This document shows positions 33,959-45,531 of a DNA stretch of 64,000 nucleotides, piece after piece; within the stretch, counting starts at the first letter, position 1, and every line of letters starts with the position of its first letter. The position numbers and the translations under genes were made by a program. This DNA comes from Adiantum capillus-veneris. Its lineage: Eukaryota; Streptophyta; Polypodiopsida; Polypodiales; Pteridaceae. Where the stretch lies: contig CM043963.1 of NCBI GenBank assembly GCA_014529385.2, positions 100,916,912-100,980,911 of the forward strand. Direction: 5' to 3'. The notes under the pieces were generated by a model. The model saw nothing but the letters and a program-made list of their open reading frames with translations, did not search any database and was not told where the DNA came from.

Positions 33959-35017
33959 TTCTTTTGGTGCCCCCACGAAGGATCTTCTTCGAGTACCTTC
34001 TGCTTCGAGCTTCAAGCTTCGAGATTCGGGATTATAGGTTGCAGACTACAGGTTACAGGTTATAGGGACAGGTACAGGTACAGGTGATTCACAAAGGTAC
34101 AAGTAGCTGGAGTACAGTGATATACTAGCAGTGGTGTCACTTGCCGTTGTTGTGGGTATGCTTCACTTGGCGCCTGTTTGAGCGCATTGTCTGCTGGATT
34201 ATACGTTACTTATGGAAACTACCATTGTACGCCTTTGTGGAGCCCTACTTGGTTTTATTTGGCAGTCCCAGCCATTTCTGAGACTTGGTCTGGAAGATAG
34301 TCATTTCTGGGACTTGATTATACGCGATTTGCATTAGCCTTCGTGAGAGGGTCGATAGCGTGAGGTTTTATTGAGCTGGGGGATTCTCAAATGTGGAGAT
34401 CCTTTCGGTGATACAGGTAGCTGGAGCACCCTTTTCGTGACCTCGCCATAGGCTATATACTAGTGATTCCTAATTGATGCTCAGGTTTTATTGTTGGCAG
34501 TTTATGCATACATATACAGTCTATATTTTGGGTTCTTACTGCTCTTCTTCTGGGGAAACTCTGCCAAAATTTTTCCAAGTTATGATGGCTGGTTTTTTGG
34601 TCATTTAAGCCATTTATGCTGTTATGCTGCTGAAATTTTGGCAAAATCAGAGGATAAGACAAGTGTGCTTTCTTGTGAGCTGCATGGTTGACTTTAATGG
34701 ATGATCAAAATGGCCCTCAATTCACTCCTTTTCATTTAACTCAGAGAATCCAGATAAATGTTCATGTGTCCAGGAAGATCTTTTTTCCAGCAGCGCATAG
34801 TCTTTATGTTCGGGCCAAGAAGATTACGAGAGATCCTGGAATGTCCTTTGCCTGTTGTAATTCCAATGATTAACTATGAAAACTCATTTGATGTGCATGT
34901 GTTTGTCCTTATCTAAAGTTGAGCCCCATTGAAGTTTCTGGGGATTGGGTAGTGAAAAGTTTTGGGTGCTTGCACGTGTATTCGAAGGGGTTCTTAAAGC
35001 ATTAAACTTGGGTAGCC
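33959..35017 (+). other. Gypsy-4 untranslated leader
   Basis: About 1.06 kb from the primer-binding region to the gag ATG. Short ACAGGT-type repeats lie at about 34040-34085. No coding motif is seen. Confidence 0.6.
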
Positions 35018-35536
35018 ATGGCTTTCTCTTATCCGGAGTTTCATGGAAGAAGTGATGAAGATGTGAAAGACTTTTTAGAAAAGATGGAGGTTGACTGCAT
35101 TAGCAACCAAATTCATGACCCAGCGTAGATGTTACGCCTTCTCCAAATCTGTTTGAAGAGTGATGCACGAGTTTGGTCCAAAGCATTTGAAGAGGAGTTG
35201 CGTGTGGCTGATCCACCTGTAAGATTGAGTTGGGACAATCTAAGGCATGGATTGGAAGTGGAGTTTGTGAAGATAGAAGATCTTGACAAAGTGTGGCAAG
35301 AAGTACAAGGTTTGGTGCAAAGGGAAGGTGAGCCAATAGATGCGTACATACGTAAGTTTTCATTGGCATGGGAGCGGATGTGCAAGGCCTTAGCACCACA
35401 AGTACCCCGCCTGACATGATGAAGAAGGACAGGTTCTTGGCTGGTCTTTGGGAGAATATACGTTGGAGAGTGGAGCTAAAGAAGCCTAGGACTTATGAAG
35501 ATGCATTGGAGGTGGCAAGGAACAAAGAGTGGAAGC
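35018..35536 (+). pseudogene. Gypsy-4 gag, 5' part
   Basis: The ATG at 35018 starts MAFSYPEFHGRSDEDVKDFL, a typical gypsy Gag opening. An in-frame TAG lies at 35126. The capsid continues with ARVWSKAFEEELR, LSWDNLRHGLEVEF and EPIDAYIRKFSLAWERM. A frameshift near 35400 moves to DMMKKDRFLAGLWENIRW and TYEDALEVARNKEWKL, where the copia insertion cuts the gene. Confidence 0.85.
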
Positions 35537-35807
35537 TGAAGGGGATCGGGGAGCACCACAGACGAAGAGTGAGAGAGAGAGAGAAGGATACACACAACAC
35601 AGATATGGGTGGGGAGACTCAAAGAGTGAGCAGCCCCCTATACACTTATGCTATGTATAAGGTATACAAGTCAGTGGGCGCCCAGACTCTGGGCGGTCGG
35701 GCAAGGCACAGGCGCCTATACCCCAACAACCTCCCACTTAAAGGCGACTGTGCCTTTAAGCAAGAGAATCTAGTCTAAAGACTACAAAAGGCGAGAGAAA
35801 ACCGCTC

Positions 35808-36779
35808 TCAACCGATGCCCACTGGCTGGCTGTGATCGTGTGCATCCGGCTGTCCTGCTCCCATGTAAGTCCATACACCACCAGACGTACCGCACACGTA
35901 CTGCAAGTATGTACGCAATACCTGCATATCTCCCTCATGCACTATGCCATCATCAGTCAACAAACTACTGACAACCCCAACTGCAAATGCTCCAACTGCA
36001 GCTGCGATATCCGGTCTCAAGATCAACATCTCATACATGAGACCACCGAATACCGATGCAATGCTAGCGGGCCCTGCTAGCTCTACGGAGCATGCATCAA
36101 CATATATATCCCTGGCAATAGGCATCTCTGACTGACAAGGCGTGTCAGCCACATGCATCTCCTGACTGTCCGCAAAAGACACATCAACCTGTCGTGCAAC
36201 CTCAGAGCAAACCAGCTGCTCTAGGTGTCTGCTGGAAGACATATCCTGCACAACTAAATCCCCATGCTCACTGTCAAGCATAGAAAGGAATGACTGCATA
36301 ATCGCTGACATCTCAGCCTCCTCTGCAATCATCCACTGCAAACATGACCACTCAATCTGTTGTGACTCACTAGAGCTCTCATGCTCTAACTCCGTATGCA
36401 TAGACTCTTGCACAACGTCCTCCTGTCGTGACTCACTAGAGCAAGACCGCTCTACCTGTCTATCCTGCATAGAAGTAGCTTGCACAACTGACTCTTTGCT
36501 TTGCTCAGTCACTAGCAAAGCATGCATGTCTGACTCTGTCACCTCTCTGTGTGACTGCTCAAGTCGTGCCCCAACTGTGTGCACAACGAGCTCACTACTC
36601 TGCACTCCATGCAAAGTACCCTGCAACCCATGAGCAAAAGAGACTCGCCTGCTCTCGCGCTCTCTACCTGGCTGCATGATCACAGAGACAACACCGTCTC
36701 TCTCGTGATTCACATGCAATGGGTAACCTGTACCACTCCTGGCACCTCTCGCAATCACTAGCGAACCCAAATGCATCAC
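35808..36779 (-). CDS. Copia copy A second ORF (post-protease segment fused to RT tail)
   Basis: A 323-codon ORF starting MMHLGSLVIARGARSGTGY, which matches the copia segment just after protease (usually GxLVxARGxxxGTLY). A long Ser/Glu/Gln-rich linker follows. It ends with LMYEMLILRPDIAAAVG and QYVCGTSGGVWTYMG, the RPDI and RYLxGT motifs near the end of copia RT. It is therefore an in-frame deletion product without a polymerase active site. It is longer and cleaner than the equivalent in copy B, which has a TAG. Whether it is translated is unknown. Confidence 0.7.
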   Translation of the reverse strand: MMHLGSLVIARGARSGTGYPLHVNHERDGVVSVIMQPGRERESRRVSFAHGLQGTLHGVQSSELVVHTVGARLEQSHREVTESDMHALLVTEQSKESVVQATSMQDRQVERSCSSESRQEDVVQESMHTELEHESSSESQQIEWSCLQWMIAEEAEMSAIMQSFLSMLDSEHGDLVVQDMSSSRHLEQLVCSEVARQVDVSFADSQEMHVADTPCQSEMPIARDIYVDACSVELAGPASIASVFGGLMYEMLILRPDIAAAVGAFAVGVVSSLLTDDGIVHEGDMQVLRTYLQYVCGTSGGVWTYMGAGQPDAHDHSQPVGIG

Positions 36780-36875
36780 AAAATCTCGCTCTCATAGCGA
36801 AATCTGACATCCACAATCTCTAAGCTGACCAATTGAGATCAAACTCACTGTCAAATCTGGTACATAGCGCACATG

Positions 36876-37637
36876 TCATAACAAGTAAGATGCACCACTC
36901 GGTAATGACAGTCTCACATCTCCTGCACCTGCTATCACATGCACCGATCCATCGGTCAAATGTACACTGCCAAGCATCCCGCTAGAATAGCTACAAAACC
37001 ATGCACGATGCGGCGTGACATGAAATATAGCATCTGCGTCTAGCAACCACTGCGAAGGGAGTGCACTATCCACATGTATAGCATCTCTTGCATAGCTCGA
37101 GGTAAAAGTGACATCCCCGTCACTAGTATACTCCGACACTGCATGTGCCTCAACTGTCAAAGCAACTGAGTCCATGGCATCACTACATACATCTCTGAGA
37201 CTGCCATGTCTCCTACGATGTCGCATACGACGAAAACAACGCCGTCTAACGTGTCCAGAATGACCACAATACCAACATATCACCTGTCGACGTGCTCGTG
37301 AATGTACATGTCTCACACGAGTCTGTGATGACTCGGATCTATCATACATATCATGCAATCTGTGCCAAAGTGCTCTCGAAGTAGTCTCATACATAACAAG
37401 AGCATATACAGATTCTGCAAGGTGCAAAGAGAGCGTAGATAGTGCCATCTCCTCTAGCTCCTGCCACTGATCGTCAGACATGTTTGAAGGTCTACCTGCA
37501 TCACCACTCAATGGTCGATGCAACCCTCGCTGTGTCAATGCGTCAAGCATACACTCTCTCCATGCCGCAAAGTCTGACCCATCAAACATGCGCATCTGTG
37601 AGAGGTCACAATCTGATCGATCACCTGTCTCTGCCAT
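36876..37637 (-). CDS. Copia copy A gag-protease ORF
   Basis: The likely start is the ATG at 37637 (MAETGDRSDCDLSQM), conserved in copy B. The longer frame from 37802 reads a hydrophobic leader. Gag motifs are FDGSDFAAWRECMLDALTQ and LADSVYALVMYET-like helices. The zinc knuckle is CWYCGHSGHVRRRC. The protease region reads WLLDADAIFHVTPHRAWF, with D-A-D at the usual D-S-G site. A TGA at 36876, replacing CGA of copy B, ends it before the protease finishes. Confidence 0.8.
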   Translation of the reverse strand: MAETGDRSDCDLSQMRMFDGSDFAAWRECMLDALTQRGLHRPLSGDAGRPSNMSDDQWQELEEMALSTLSLHLAESVYALVMYETTSRALWHRLHDMYDRSESSQTRVRHVHSRARRQVICWYCGHSGHVRRRCFRRMRHRRRHGSLRDVCSDAMDSVALTVEAHAVSEYTSDGDVTFTSSYARDAIHVDSALPSQWLLDADAIFHVTPHRAWFCSYSSGMLGSVHLTDGSVHVIAGAGDVRLSLPSGASYLL

Positions 37638-39049
37638 GAGCACAATGTAGCAAACTAGAAAGCAAAACCACCTCACCAACAACACCTGAAAACTATCTAC
37701 CAATATGGCCAGAAACACAATGTAAAACCTGTGAGACACACTCCAAAATAGAGCTCCCACAATGTCAATACAAGTCTCGCATGCTCTAGTATCACACTGC
37801 AATCTGTGAGCTAATCACCAAGCCCACACTGTGCGGTATCGATGCATATATACGCACAAATCTCCCACCTGCAGCGAACACCGCACGCAAATGCTGAGTG
37901 CAACCCGCAATCTCTACCTAGATCGCATAAATGATACGCATAAAACTCCTAGGAAAATTTCGCCAGAGTTTCGACGCACAATGGCTATCAACACAAAATA
38001 ACCATTGTCCTGCAAGCTCAATACAATGAGCAATCAATGCGCATCAAACTACACTCAATATACATGCATAAGCTCTGCAAAACTATGGCAAACAATGCTC
38101 GAGATCACAAGACTCTCCCACCTGAGAGCAAACCACTGTCTCAAGCAAAGAAAGATACACAACTCCTCACTCTTGCGAGAGTGGATACAAAAACACAAAA
38201 CTGTGTCCAAACTGACAAAACCTGTCAAAGTGAGAGTAAACACTCGATCACAAACTATGGCGAGAATCTGGGAAAAATCGGACAGAATTTCCCCTGAAAA
38301 CTGAGCAAAAACTCAAGTACAATCTCTACCATAAACCATAACACTACTCAATGCCAATGAGTAAGAATGCCAAAGTGGCTCCACATTTTCACATACAATG
38401 GCAATCCACACTCAACGTACATCAACGGAGTGACCGCGCATAAGCAAGCGCCAAAAGATTTGCAATCCGAAAACTTATTCAATGCGAAAACAATGCTCTC
38501 AAGAGAGCTCACCGGCACTTGAAAGTGCTCGTCAAAATGCATGTATAATGGGCATCAACCATGCGCCATAACCATATGCAAACCATCCGCAAAGACCATG
38601 AATCCAAGCACAAAATCACTGCCAAAGTATCCTGTGAAAACCAGTGAAAGAAGCTCCACCTGGGTGCTCCAAAAAACTGCGTCTCTCAAGAGACTGCTTC
38701 GGTGGTGTGTAAACGCCTCCGTACTTCGTTGCCCAAGTCTACCAAAAACCCTCAAACCACAAGCTTAACACAAGCTGCAATTGCATCTTCAACTCAGAAT
38801 TTATGCACTCAACTTCAAGCATCTCCCATGCTTCCAAAAGTGCATCAAACTCGCACACAATGCGACAACAAAAAATCTGGAATTTCTGTACTCTGGAATT
38901 TCTGTATACAGTCAGTCTGAGCTGAATATCAGCAAAATGGTGAGGAATTTGCAAAAAGTTTCTTCTGCAAAGTTGTAGACCACGTCGAAACGAATGGGCA
39001 ATGCCAACAGAATTCGTAGATCTGCATTCTACAAGGAGAAAAACGAATA

Positions 39050-39145
39050 TGAAAACTGTGCTGCTGCGCACAGTTTTAGGGCAGCACCTTCATGAATATG
39101 AAAACTGTGCTGCGCACACAGTTTTAGGGCAGCACCTTCACTTAC
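39050..39145. repeat. Short tandem duplication in the copy A leader
   Basis: Two copies of a unit of about 50 bp, AAACTGTGCTGC to GGGCAGCACCTTCA, lie side by side. Each can fold through GCTGC/GCAGC complementarity. Copy B has one. Confidence 0.65.
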
Positions 39146-39539
39146 ACACAATCTTCCACACTCCTTTCTGAGCTTCCACAAGAGCATACATCACTCTCAA
39201 CTGAGCTCACAAGGTCCCATTGCATTCTCACAAAGCTTCCAAGCTTTCTTAATCTCTCTACCGTCGAGAGCAAGTGAGCTATCGCCTCGAAGCTCTCAAA
39301 GCCGTCGTGCTCTCCGCGGTCACCATAGCTCTATGAACCAATTGAAGGGGATCGGGGAGCACCACAGACGGAGAGTGAGCGAGAGAGAGAAGGAGACACA
39401 CAACACAGATATGGGTGGGGAGACTCAAAGAGTGAGTAGCCCCCTATACACTTATGCTATGTATAAGGTATACAAGTCAGTGGGCGCCCAGACTCTGGGC
39501 GGCCGGGCAAGGCACAGGCGCCTATACCCCAACAGAAGC

Positions 39540-41365
39540 TGAGGAAAATGAGCCAGCTAGGAGTAGAGTCTTTGCCTATGAGGTCTGAATTTCAGCCTAT
39601 GGACCCTTTACAAGGTCGCATGCCAGCGGTTCATCATGAACCAGTGGTTTCTGTTACTCCTCACGCTATGCCAGCAGTGGTTACTACATCAGTGCAAGAT
39701 GATGGGTTAAGGCAAGACATGCGGCAAGTGGTAGATTTAATGAAGAATCTCAGCCTAAACCTACTAGGTCAAGTGGGAAATAATCGAGGTCGAGGGAGGT
39801 TTGAAAATCAGCTAGGAGGTGAAGAAAGACCCAGGAATGGTGTTGGACAAAGCAATGGTAGGTTCTGGAGGCAGACACCCACATGTTATAATTGTGGAGA
39901 GTTGGGTCACATCAGCCCACAATGTGATAAGCCACCAAGGATGGGGGGAGACATATATCCATTGCCAAGACAGGTGCTAACTAGGTCAAATGATTATGGC
40001 ATCGAAATTAAGGGAGATGAAGGAACCAGTGGATTAACCCAAGAGGAAAAGGGAAAGACAAAAGTGTTAAGTGTAGTCACCTTGGAGAAGGCATCAAAGC
40101 TGGAGGATACATTAGTGATGCCTATTGGGAATAGGACTACAGAGGAAAAGGAAGGAAGAAGTACCCCAGGTCCTAGTAAGAAGAAGGGAAAGAGCCATGA
40201 AGGCGAGGATGTCAAGGCCAAGAGGAAAAGGAGAGCTCGTTGCAAATTTCATGTTTCAGATTTTCCACTAGGGGATGAGCAATTAAGCTATGACTTGAAG
40301 GAGGATTTGACAAGCAGGAAGGCAGATGTCACTTTTGGGCAGTTTATAGAGATGGTGCCTAAACTAAAGCAACAATGGAAGAGGATGGTTAACCCAATAG
40401 AGAAAGAGCCAGAGAGAGGTTCAGTGAAGGTGTTGGCGATGGATGAGCTACCAGACATTTGTCCAATTGTAGATGTGTGGCATAAAAGAAAAAATCTGGG
40501 ACAAGGTTATGTTGATGGCGGAGCCCAAATATGCGTCATAACACACTCATGCGTTGAGAAGATGGGTCTTACAGTGACTGGGGTGTCAGGCTTTCGGATC
40601 AGATTGGCAAACCATCAGAAAGTAAAATGTTTGGGTGTTGTAAAGAGCTTAGAAGTGGAGGCATATGATGCAAAGGCGGTCGTTGATTTTCATGTGATGC
40701 CAGTGGGGTTGGGAGCATATCCTATTATACTGGGCAGACCATGGTTACGTGCAGTGGGAGCTGTTCAAGATTGGCGACGTGGTACAATTAGCCTCTATGG
40801 AAAGACAAGTGCCAAGAAGCTTTATAATATGGACACAAGGAAACGATTAGAGGAGCTTTATGAAGATGAGGATGAGTCTAGTGATGAAGACTATTCCACA
40901 GTGATGACTGATGAGGACAGTGATAGCACTACCAGCAGTGATGAGGATGCTGATGTTGCATTTCTTTTGATGGATAAAGAAATCCAGGAGTCTGGTTTAG
41001 TTGCATTTGCGAATGAAGTTGAAGATGAAAGTGAAGGGCCTTATGAAGTGATTGAAGGACTAATGCAGACCAAGGTTGAATCGTCAAAGAAGCAGGAATT
41101 GATGACACAAATGATCAGTGGAGACCTCTCAGCTATGGAGAAGGAGATATATTTGCACATGCTGGCTAGTTTTCCTGATTTTTTCATTACTTCATATGAA
41201 GAGATCAGAGGGTTCAAGGGCAAAGAGATGCATATAGAGCTGAAAGAAGGTGCTAAGCCAGTGAGACAAAGTCTAAGAAGGCAAGAGCAGATGGACGCCT
41301 TGAGGGAAGAGGTGGACAAGTTATTGAAGGTAGGGTTCATAGTCCCAGTGGAAACCACAGACTAG
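39540..41365 (+). pseudogene. Gypsy-4 gag 3' part, protease and RT start
   Basis: An open frame of about 605 codons resumes gag after the insertion. The zinc knuckle CYNCGELGHISPQC lies at 39884-39925, followed by a Lys/Arg-rich linker. The protease active site VDGGAQICVIT (about 40510) has D-G-G. The protease end reads YPIILGRPWLRAVGA. An acidic Ser/Asp/Glu stretch (about 40860-40950) follows, then the RT N-terminus KPVRQSLRRQEQMDALREEV. It ends at TAG 41363, where a Trp codon would be expected (ETTD-x-VSPVV). Confidence 0.88.
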
Positions 41366-42344
41366 GTGAGTCCAGTAGTAGTCAGTCCAAAGAAGGATGG
41401 AAAGTGGAGGATTTGTGTAGATTTTAAATCCTTAAATGCACCCACTAAGAAGAATCCATATCCTCTTCCATTCATCGATCAGATCTTGGATTCAGGCAGG
41501 TTATGAGAGGTACAACGTGTGTGATGGTTTTTCAGGCTATTTTCAGTTGAAGATTGCTCTTAAAGACCGAACAAAGACAGCTTTCATTACGCCATGGGGA
41601 TGCTATTGCTACACGGTATTGCCATTTGGGTTGTCAAATGGACCATCTTTCTATCAAGAGAGAGCAAATTGGGTATTGGAACCATTCATTGGTAGTTGTG
41701 TTAAAGCTTTTATGGATGACTTCTGTGTCTACAGCAGTAGGGCTGAACACCATGAGAAGTTGCAAATGGTACTGGCTCGGTATGATGAATGTGGAGGACA
41801 ACTTAATCCAAAGAAATGTCATATAGCACAGCCAAGGGTGAAACTATTGGGCCATATGGTGTCAGAAAATGGCATTGAGGCTGATCCAGACAAGGTGAAG
41901 TCTATTATTCTTCTCCCATCACCTACGAGTACTAAGCAATTGGCAACCTTTATACACAAAGTGAAGTACGTGGCACGGTTTATTCCATTGTCTTCTCAGG
42001 TTCTTTATCCATTACAACAGGTGGCAAAGCATGATCCATTGCAATGGGATGACAAGTGTGAAGAAGTGTTTCAAGAGGTGTTAGGGAGGTTGTCAACCAT
42101 GCAGGCTCCTAATTGGGAGAAAGTGTTTTATGTAAATCCATCAGTAGGGGATGATGCCATTGGGGCCATGCTATTGCAACAGGGGAAGGGCAGCCATTAT
42201 ATGAGGCCAGTGTATTGTGCAAGCCGAGTGAAGTTGGTAGCAGAGAGAAAGTTCTCGGAAGTAAAGCTAGTGATGGCCAGTGTAATATTTGCTTGTTTCG
42301 ACGATTTTGTCATTACATGCTACCACGACCTTTTGTTTTCTTGA
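41366..42344 (+). pseudogene. Gypsy-4 reverse transcriptase and first RNase H
   Basis: Motifs in order are SPKKDGKWRICVDFKSLN, then a frame break near 41500, CDGFSGYFQLKI, VLPFGLSNGPSFYQ, the catalytic FMDDFCVYS (about 41710), thumb KVKYVARFIP, and RNase H YVNPSVGDDAIGAMLLQQG to AERKFSEVKL. A second frame break near 42310-42340 leads into the next segment. Confidence 0.88.
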
Positions 42345-44359
42345 CGAGTTATGCCTTTTTGCCACAGTTAATTAATGGCACTAACATGTCAAATGTGGTC
42401 AAGAAATGGGTAATTGAGCTGCAAGAGTTTGAATTCTCTTTTCTAGTGGAAGACAGTACAAGGGCTACCCTAGCTGATTTGTTGACGTACAAGGAGAATC
42501 CCCTTCTTGTTAAGGAAGAGGTGGTGAGAAAGGTAGTTGAAGAAGTGCCACAGATTAGTAACGCACATGTGTTGTTCTTTGATGGCTCATACAGAAAGAG
42601 CCATGATGCCGCTTCAGGGGGTATAGCACTTTATGATCCAGAGGGGAAGCTAGTATGCAAGAGAGGGTTCAAATTGGATGCTCATAGTAACAACGAGGCT
42701 GAATATGCTACGTTGGAAGCCAGAATACACATTTGTTTGAAGCATGGGGTTAGAAGGTTGAGCATAAAAGGTGATGCCTTGTTAGTCGTGAAGCAAGTGC
42801 TGGGTGTGTGGAAGAGCAAGAATAACTCATTGAAGGAAATGTGTTTCAGAATTAAAGGCCTGTTAAAAAAGTTTGAAGCATGGAGCATCAAACACATTGA
42901 ACATTCTCTAAATGGAGAGGCACATGAAGCAGCTCAAGGCATGATTGGGGAGCTATTTGTGTTGAGGACCAATTTATCTCTTTATCATGGCCGGGAAAGT
43001 TTGGCTAAAGAAGAGGAGTTTTTGCTAACAGGAATCATTCCAAAGGACATTCAAAAGTCTAAGAAGTATGGTTTTGTGCGTAGACCATACAAGTACAAAT
43101 TGATTGGTGATGTCTTATACATGAAAGGGGCTGATCTTGTGTTGAGACGTGTACCTTGGCGGGAGGAGCTTTACAGAGTGTTGGAAGAGAATCATGAAGG
43201 CACACGTGGCGGACATTTTTCTCTAAAGATCACCTTGCATAAGATCTTGCAAGAGGGGTATGTATGGCCTAGATTGCACAAGGATGTTCACCATTGGTGT
43301 AGGTCTTGCAATAGGTGTCAAGCATTTGGGAAGAGAGTGTTGAAGCCAGAGCTACGAAAAACCATTATGGCATTTGATGTGTTTGAAAAGTGGGGGATTG
43401 ATGCAATAGGCCCGTTACCTATCACAAGCAGGGGCAAAAGCTATATTTTGATGGCAGTGGACTATCTCTCTAGATGGGCAGAGGCTGTAGAAGTAAAACA
43501 GATCACTGCAAAGGATGTGGAAAAATTTGCGTACGATGAAATATGTTGCAAGTTTGGGGCGCCATTGGAGCTACTTTCAGATAAGGGGCCAGGATTTAGA
43601 GCTAAACTGCTAGATTTTTTATGTGCGAAGATGAAGATTAGGCACCAGCATACCACTCCTTATTACCCGCAATGTAATGGCTTAAATGAAAGGTTCAATG
43701 GTGACTTGGTACAAATCCTTTCGAAAGTGACAAAGCGCCAAGGAAAGAATTGGGATTTGGAATTGCCTAGTGCATTATGGGCTTACCGTACTTCGGTAAA
43801 GACAGGTACAGGGTTTACTCCATTTCATTTGGTGTATGGAAAGGAAGCACTATTGCCTGTGGAAGTAGAGTTGCCTGTGGTCAAGATGTTAGAGAAGTTG
43901 CTTGGGCCGCCTAGTGATGCGTTCAAAGAGAGGCTCTTGCAGTTACAAGAGGTTCAGTTGGATAGGATGAGCGCATTGGAGCATTATGGGCAGAGGCAGG
44001 ATATGGCTTTGGCAAAGATAAATGAAAAGGTCAAAAGTAAGGGTATCAAGAAGCATGACTTAGTTTTGCGCTATAACAGTAAGCTGGACAACACCTTCCA
44101 AAAGAAGCTTCAAATTAAGTGGGAAGGCCCTTTCAAGGTAGTGGAGTGTTTTCCGAATGGTACATATCAGTTGGCTAACCAGGATGGGGTTCTACATAAG
44201 TCAAGGGTAAATGGATTGCGTCTTAAATTGTATCATGCCAGGTTAATGATGGTGGAGCAAGATGAGCTGTCTGTGGATCAAGCAATGTTGGTGAAGGATG
44301 AGGAGACTTGTGACGCTGCGAGTCTCATATCGCTTTTTGTTGTTGCTATTCATGAATGA
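42345..44359 (+). pseudogene. Gypsy-4 second RNase H and integrase
   Basis: One long open frame to TGA at 44357. The extra RNase H is at about 42565-42950, with FFDGSYRKSHDAASGGIALY, NNEAEYATLEA and SIKGDALLVVKQV, the archaeal/plant-type fold typical of Tat elements. Integrase has H-H-C-C (HEGTRGGHF to CRSCNRCQ, about 43190-43330), D in WGIDAIGP, D in LLSDKGPGF and E in GLNERFN. The C-terminal KWEGPFKVVECFPNGTYQL follows. No chromodomain is seen. All catalytic residues are present. Confidence 0.9.
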
Positions 44360-44387
44360 TCTAGCACGCTAGGGGATGGGCAAATTA

Positions 44388-45531
44388 TGTCAGGAGTTTT
44401 TTGGAAGAAGTGATTGCACATATGTACATACACATGCATGGTGCATTGAATAAAGAATTGCCCATTTTCCATAGCCAGGTGGTTACGTGGGGCCCACATG
44501 TGTACAAGTAGGACAGGGTGTACATAGTGCATCGTTTTTCACTATTACCAGTACCGGTGTGTTTTTTATATAATAATGAGGAGTTGGTAGCACGTAAAAC
44601 TTATCGAGGAAGCTATCTGCGGGCCGACGACATGAGGTAAGTAGGTGCGTCAGATGGCATCTAGTGGCGTCAGAAGGCCGAATGGGGTCAATACTTGCAC
44701 GTGGAGAAGTACGGACACAACGTGGATGTTTTCTTGTGATAATTATGCAGAAAGGTCATCATGAGGACCATCTTTTGGGACCACTTCACGTGGTTGCAGG
44801 ATGCATTATTGAAAAAAGCTGAGTGCCAGGTGTGCGGATGATGAGAAAAGGTGACAACTATGCACTACGAGGCCAGTTTTTGGCCTGTCCGGGGTCCGTT
44901 TGAAGTCATCTAAAAGGCCAAGGGTGCCCAACTAATAAAGCTAAGTGTGGGAACTGAAAAAACAGAGAGAAGACCAGAAAAAACGTGGAGAGAAGAGGAG
45001 GAACAGCCGCAACTGTGTTTTTGGGGTTTTTGGAGCCTGTTATGGCGTAAACTGCTCATCCGAGGTCGGATTTGAGCACTTTGACATTGTAGACTGGGGT
45101 TTTGGGCCGTTCCGGACGTGATGGCGCTGTCCATTTTGCCAAATTCCTTATTGTTTTTCTATTGTTTTGGTTGTGTAAGTTTCTCCTCTGAGCGAAGCTT
45201 CTGCTCCAATTTGTGATTGTATATGGCATATTTTACCCATATTGTGTGAGCTATTTGCCCGATTGGTGTTGGCCCAAGCTTAGTTGTATCTGAACATCAG
45301 AAATTCTCCTCTTTTGAGCTGAGTTTTTTGGGTGTGTGTGTGTGTGTCTCTCTCTCTGTGTGGAGTGGGTAAACGGATAATCTCTCTCCTCTCGCTCCAT
45401 CTGTGTGTTCCCTGTCTCGGCCAGGTGGGTTGTGTAAGCCGAGTGGTGCCCCATAGTGTGTGTGTGTATCTTCCCAAGAGTGTGTGCCAGGTTGTTATAG
45501 AGGCGTTCTGTGTGTTTCCATCCCGCTCACA
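44388..45531 (+). repeat. Gypsy-4 3' LTR
   Basis: 1144 bp, closely matching 32794-33958. It ends CCCGCTCACA before GCGT. Confidence 0.9.

Larger units (their letters stand above)
35537..39534 (-). mobile_element. Copia deletion derivative, copy A, inside Gypsy-4 gag
   Basis: Identical-length 192-bp LTRs (35537-35728 and 39343-39534; I count 5 differences) and perfect GAAGC duplications (35532-35536 and 39535-39539). On the minus strand it carries gag, zinc knuckle and an altered protease, then jumps directly to the C-terminal end of RT. Integrase and the RT catalytic core are absent. Copy B at 48659-51663 has the same layout. Copy A has about 0.9 kb of extra leader (roughly 37960-38890) not present in copy B. 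Confidence 0.92.
32794..45531 (+). mobile_element. Gypsy-4, Tat-like Ty3/gypsy element, plus strand, with a copia derivative in gag
   Basis: LTRs lie at 32794-33958 and 44388-45531, each TGTCAGGAGTTTTTTGG to CCCGCTCACA. GCGT precedes 32794 and follows 45531, a 4-bp match that may be the target duplication. The interior shows a primer site next to 33959 (TTTTGGTGCCCCCACG), gag with zinc knuckle, protease, RT, RNase H, a second archaeal/plant-type RNase H and integrase. The second RNase H before integrase marks the Tat lineage. A PPT-like TAGGGGATGGG precedes the 3' LTR. A copia derivative interrupts gag at 35537-39534. Only a handful of stops and frameshifts occur, so it is the best preserved gypsy element here. 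Confidence 0.92.

Noticed and set aside
39994-40245. Minus-strand ORF of 83 codons in Gypsy-4
   Set aside because: It is antisense to the well-supported gag-protease frame.
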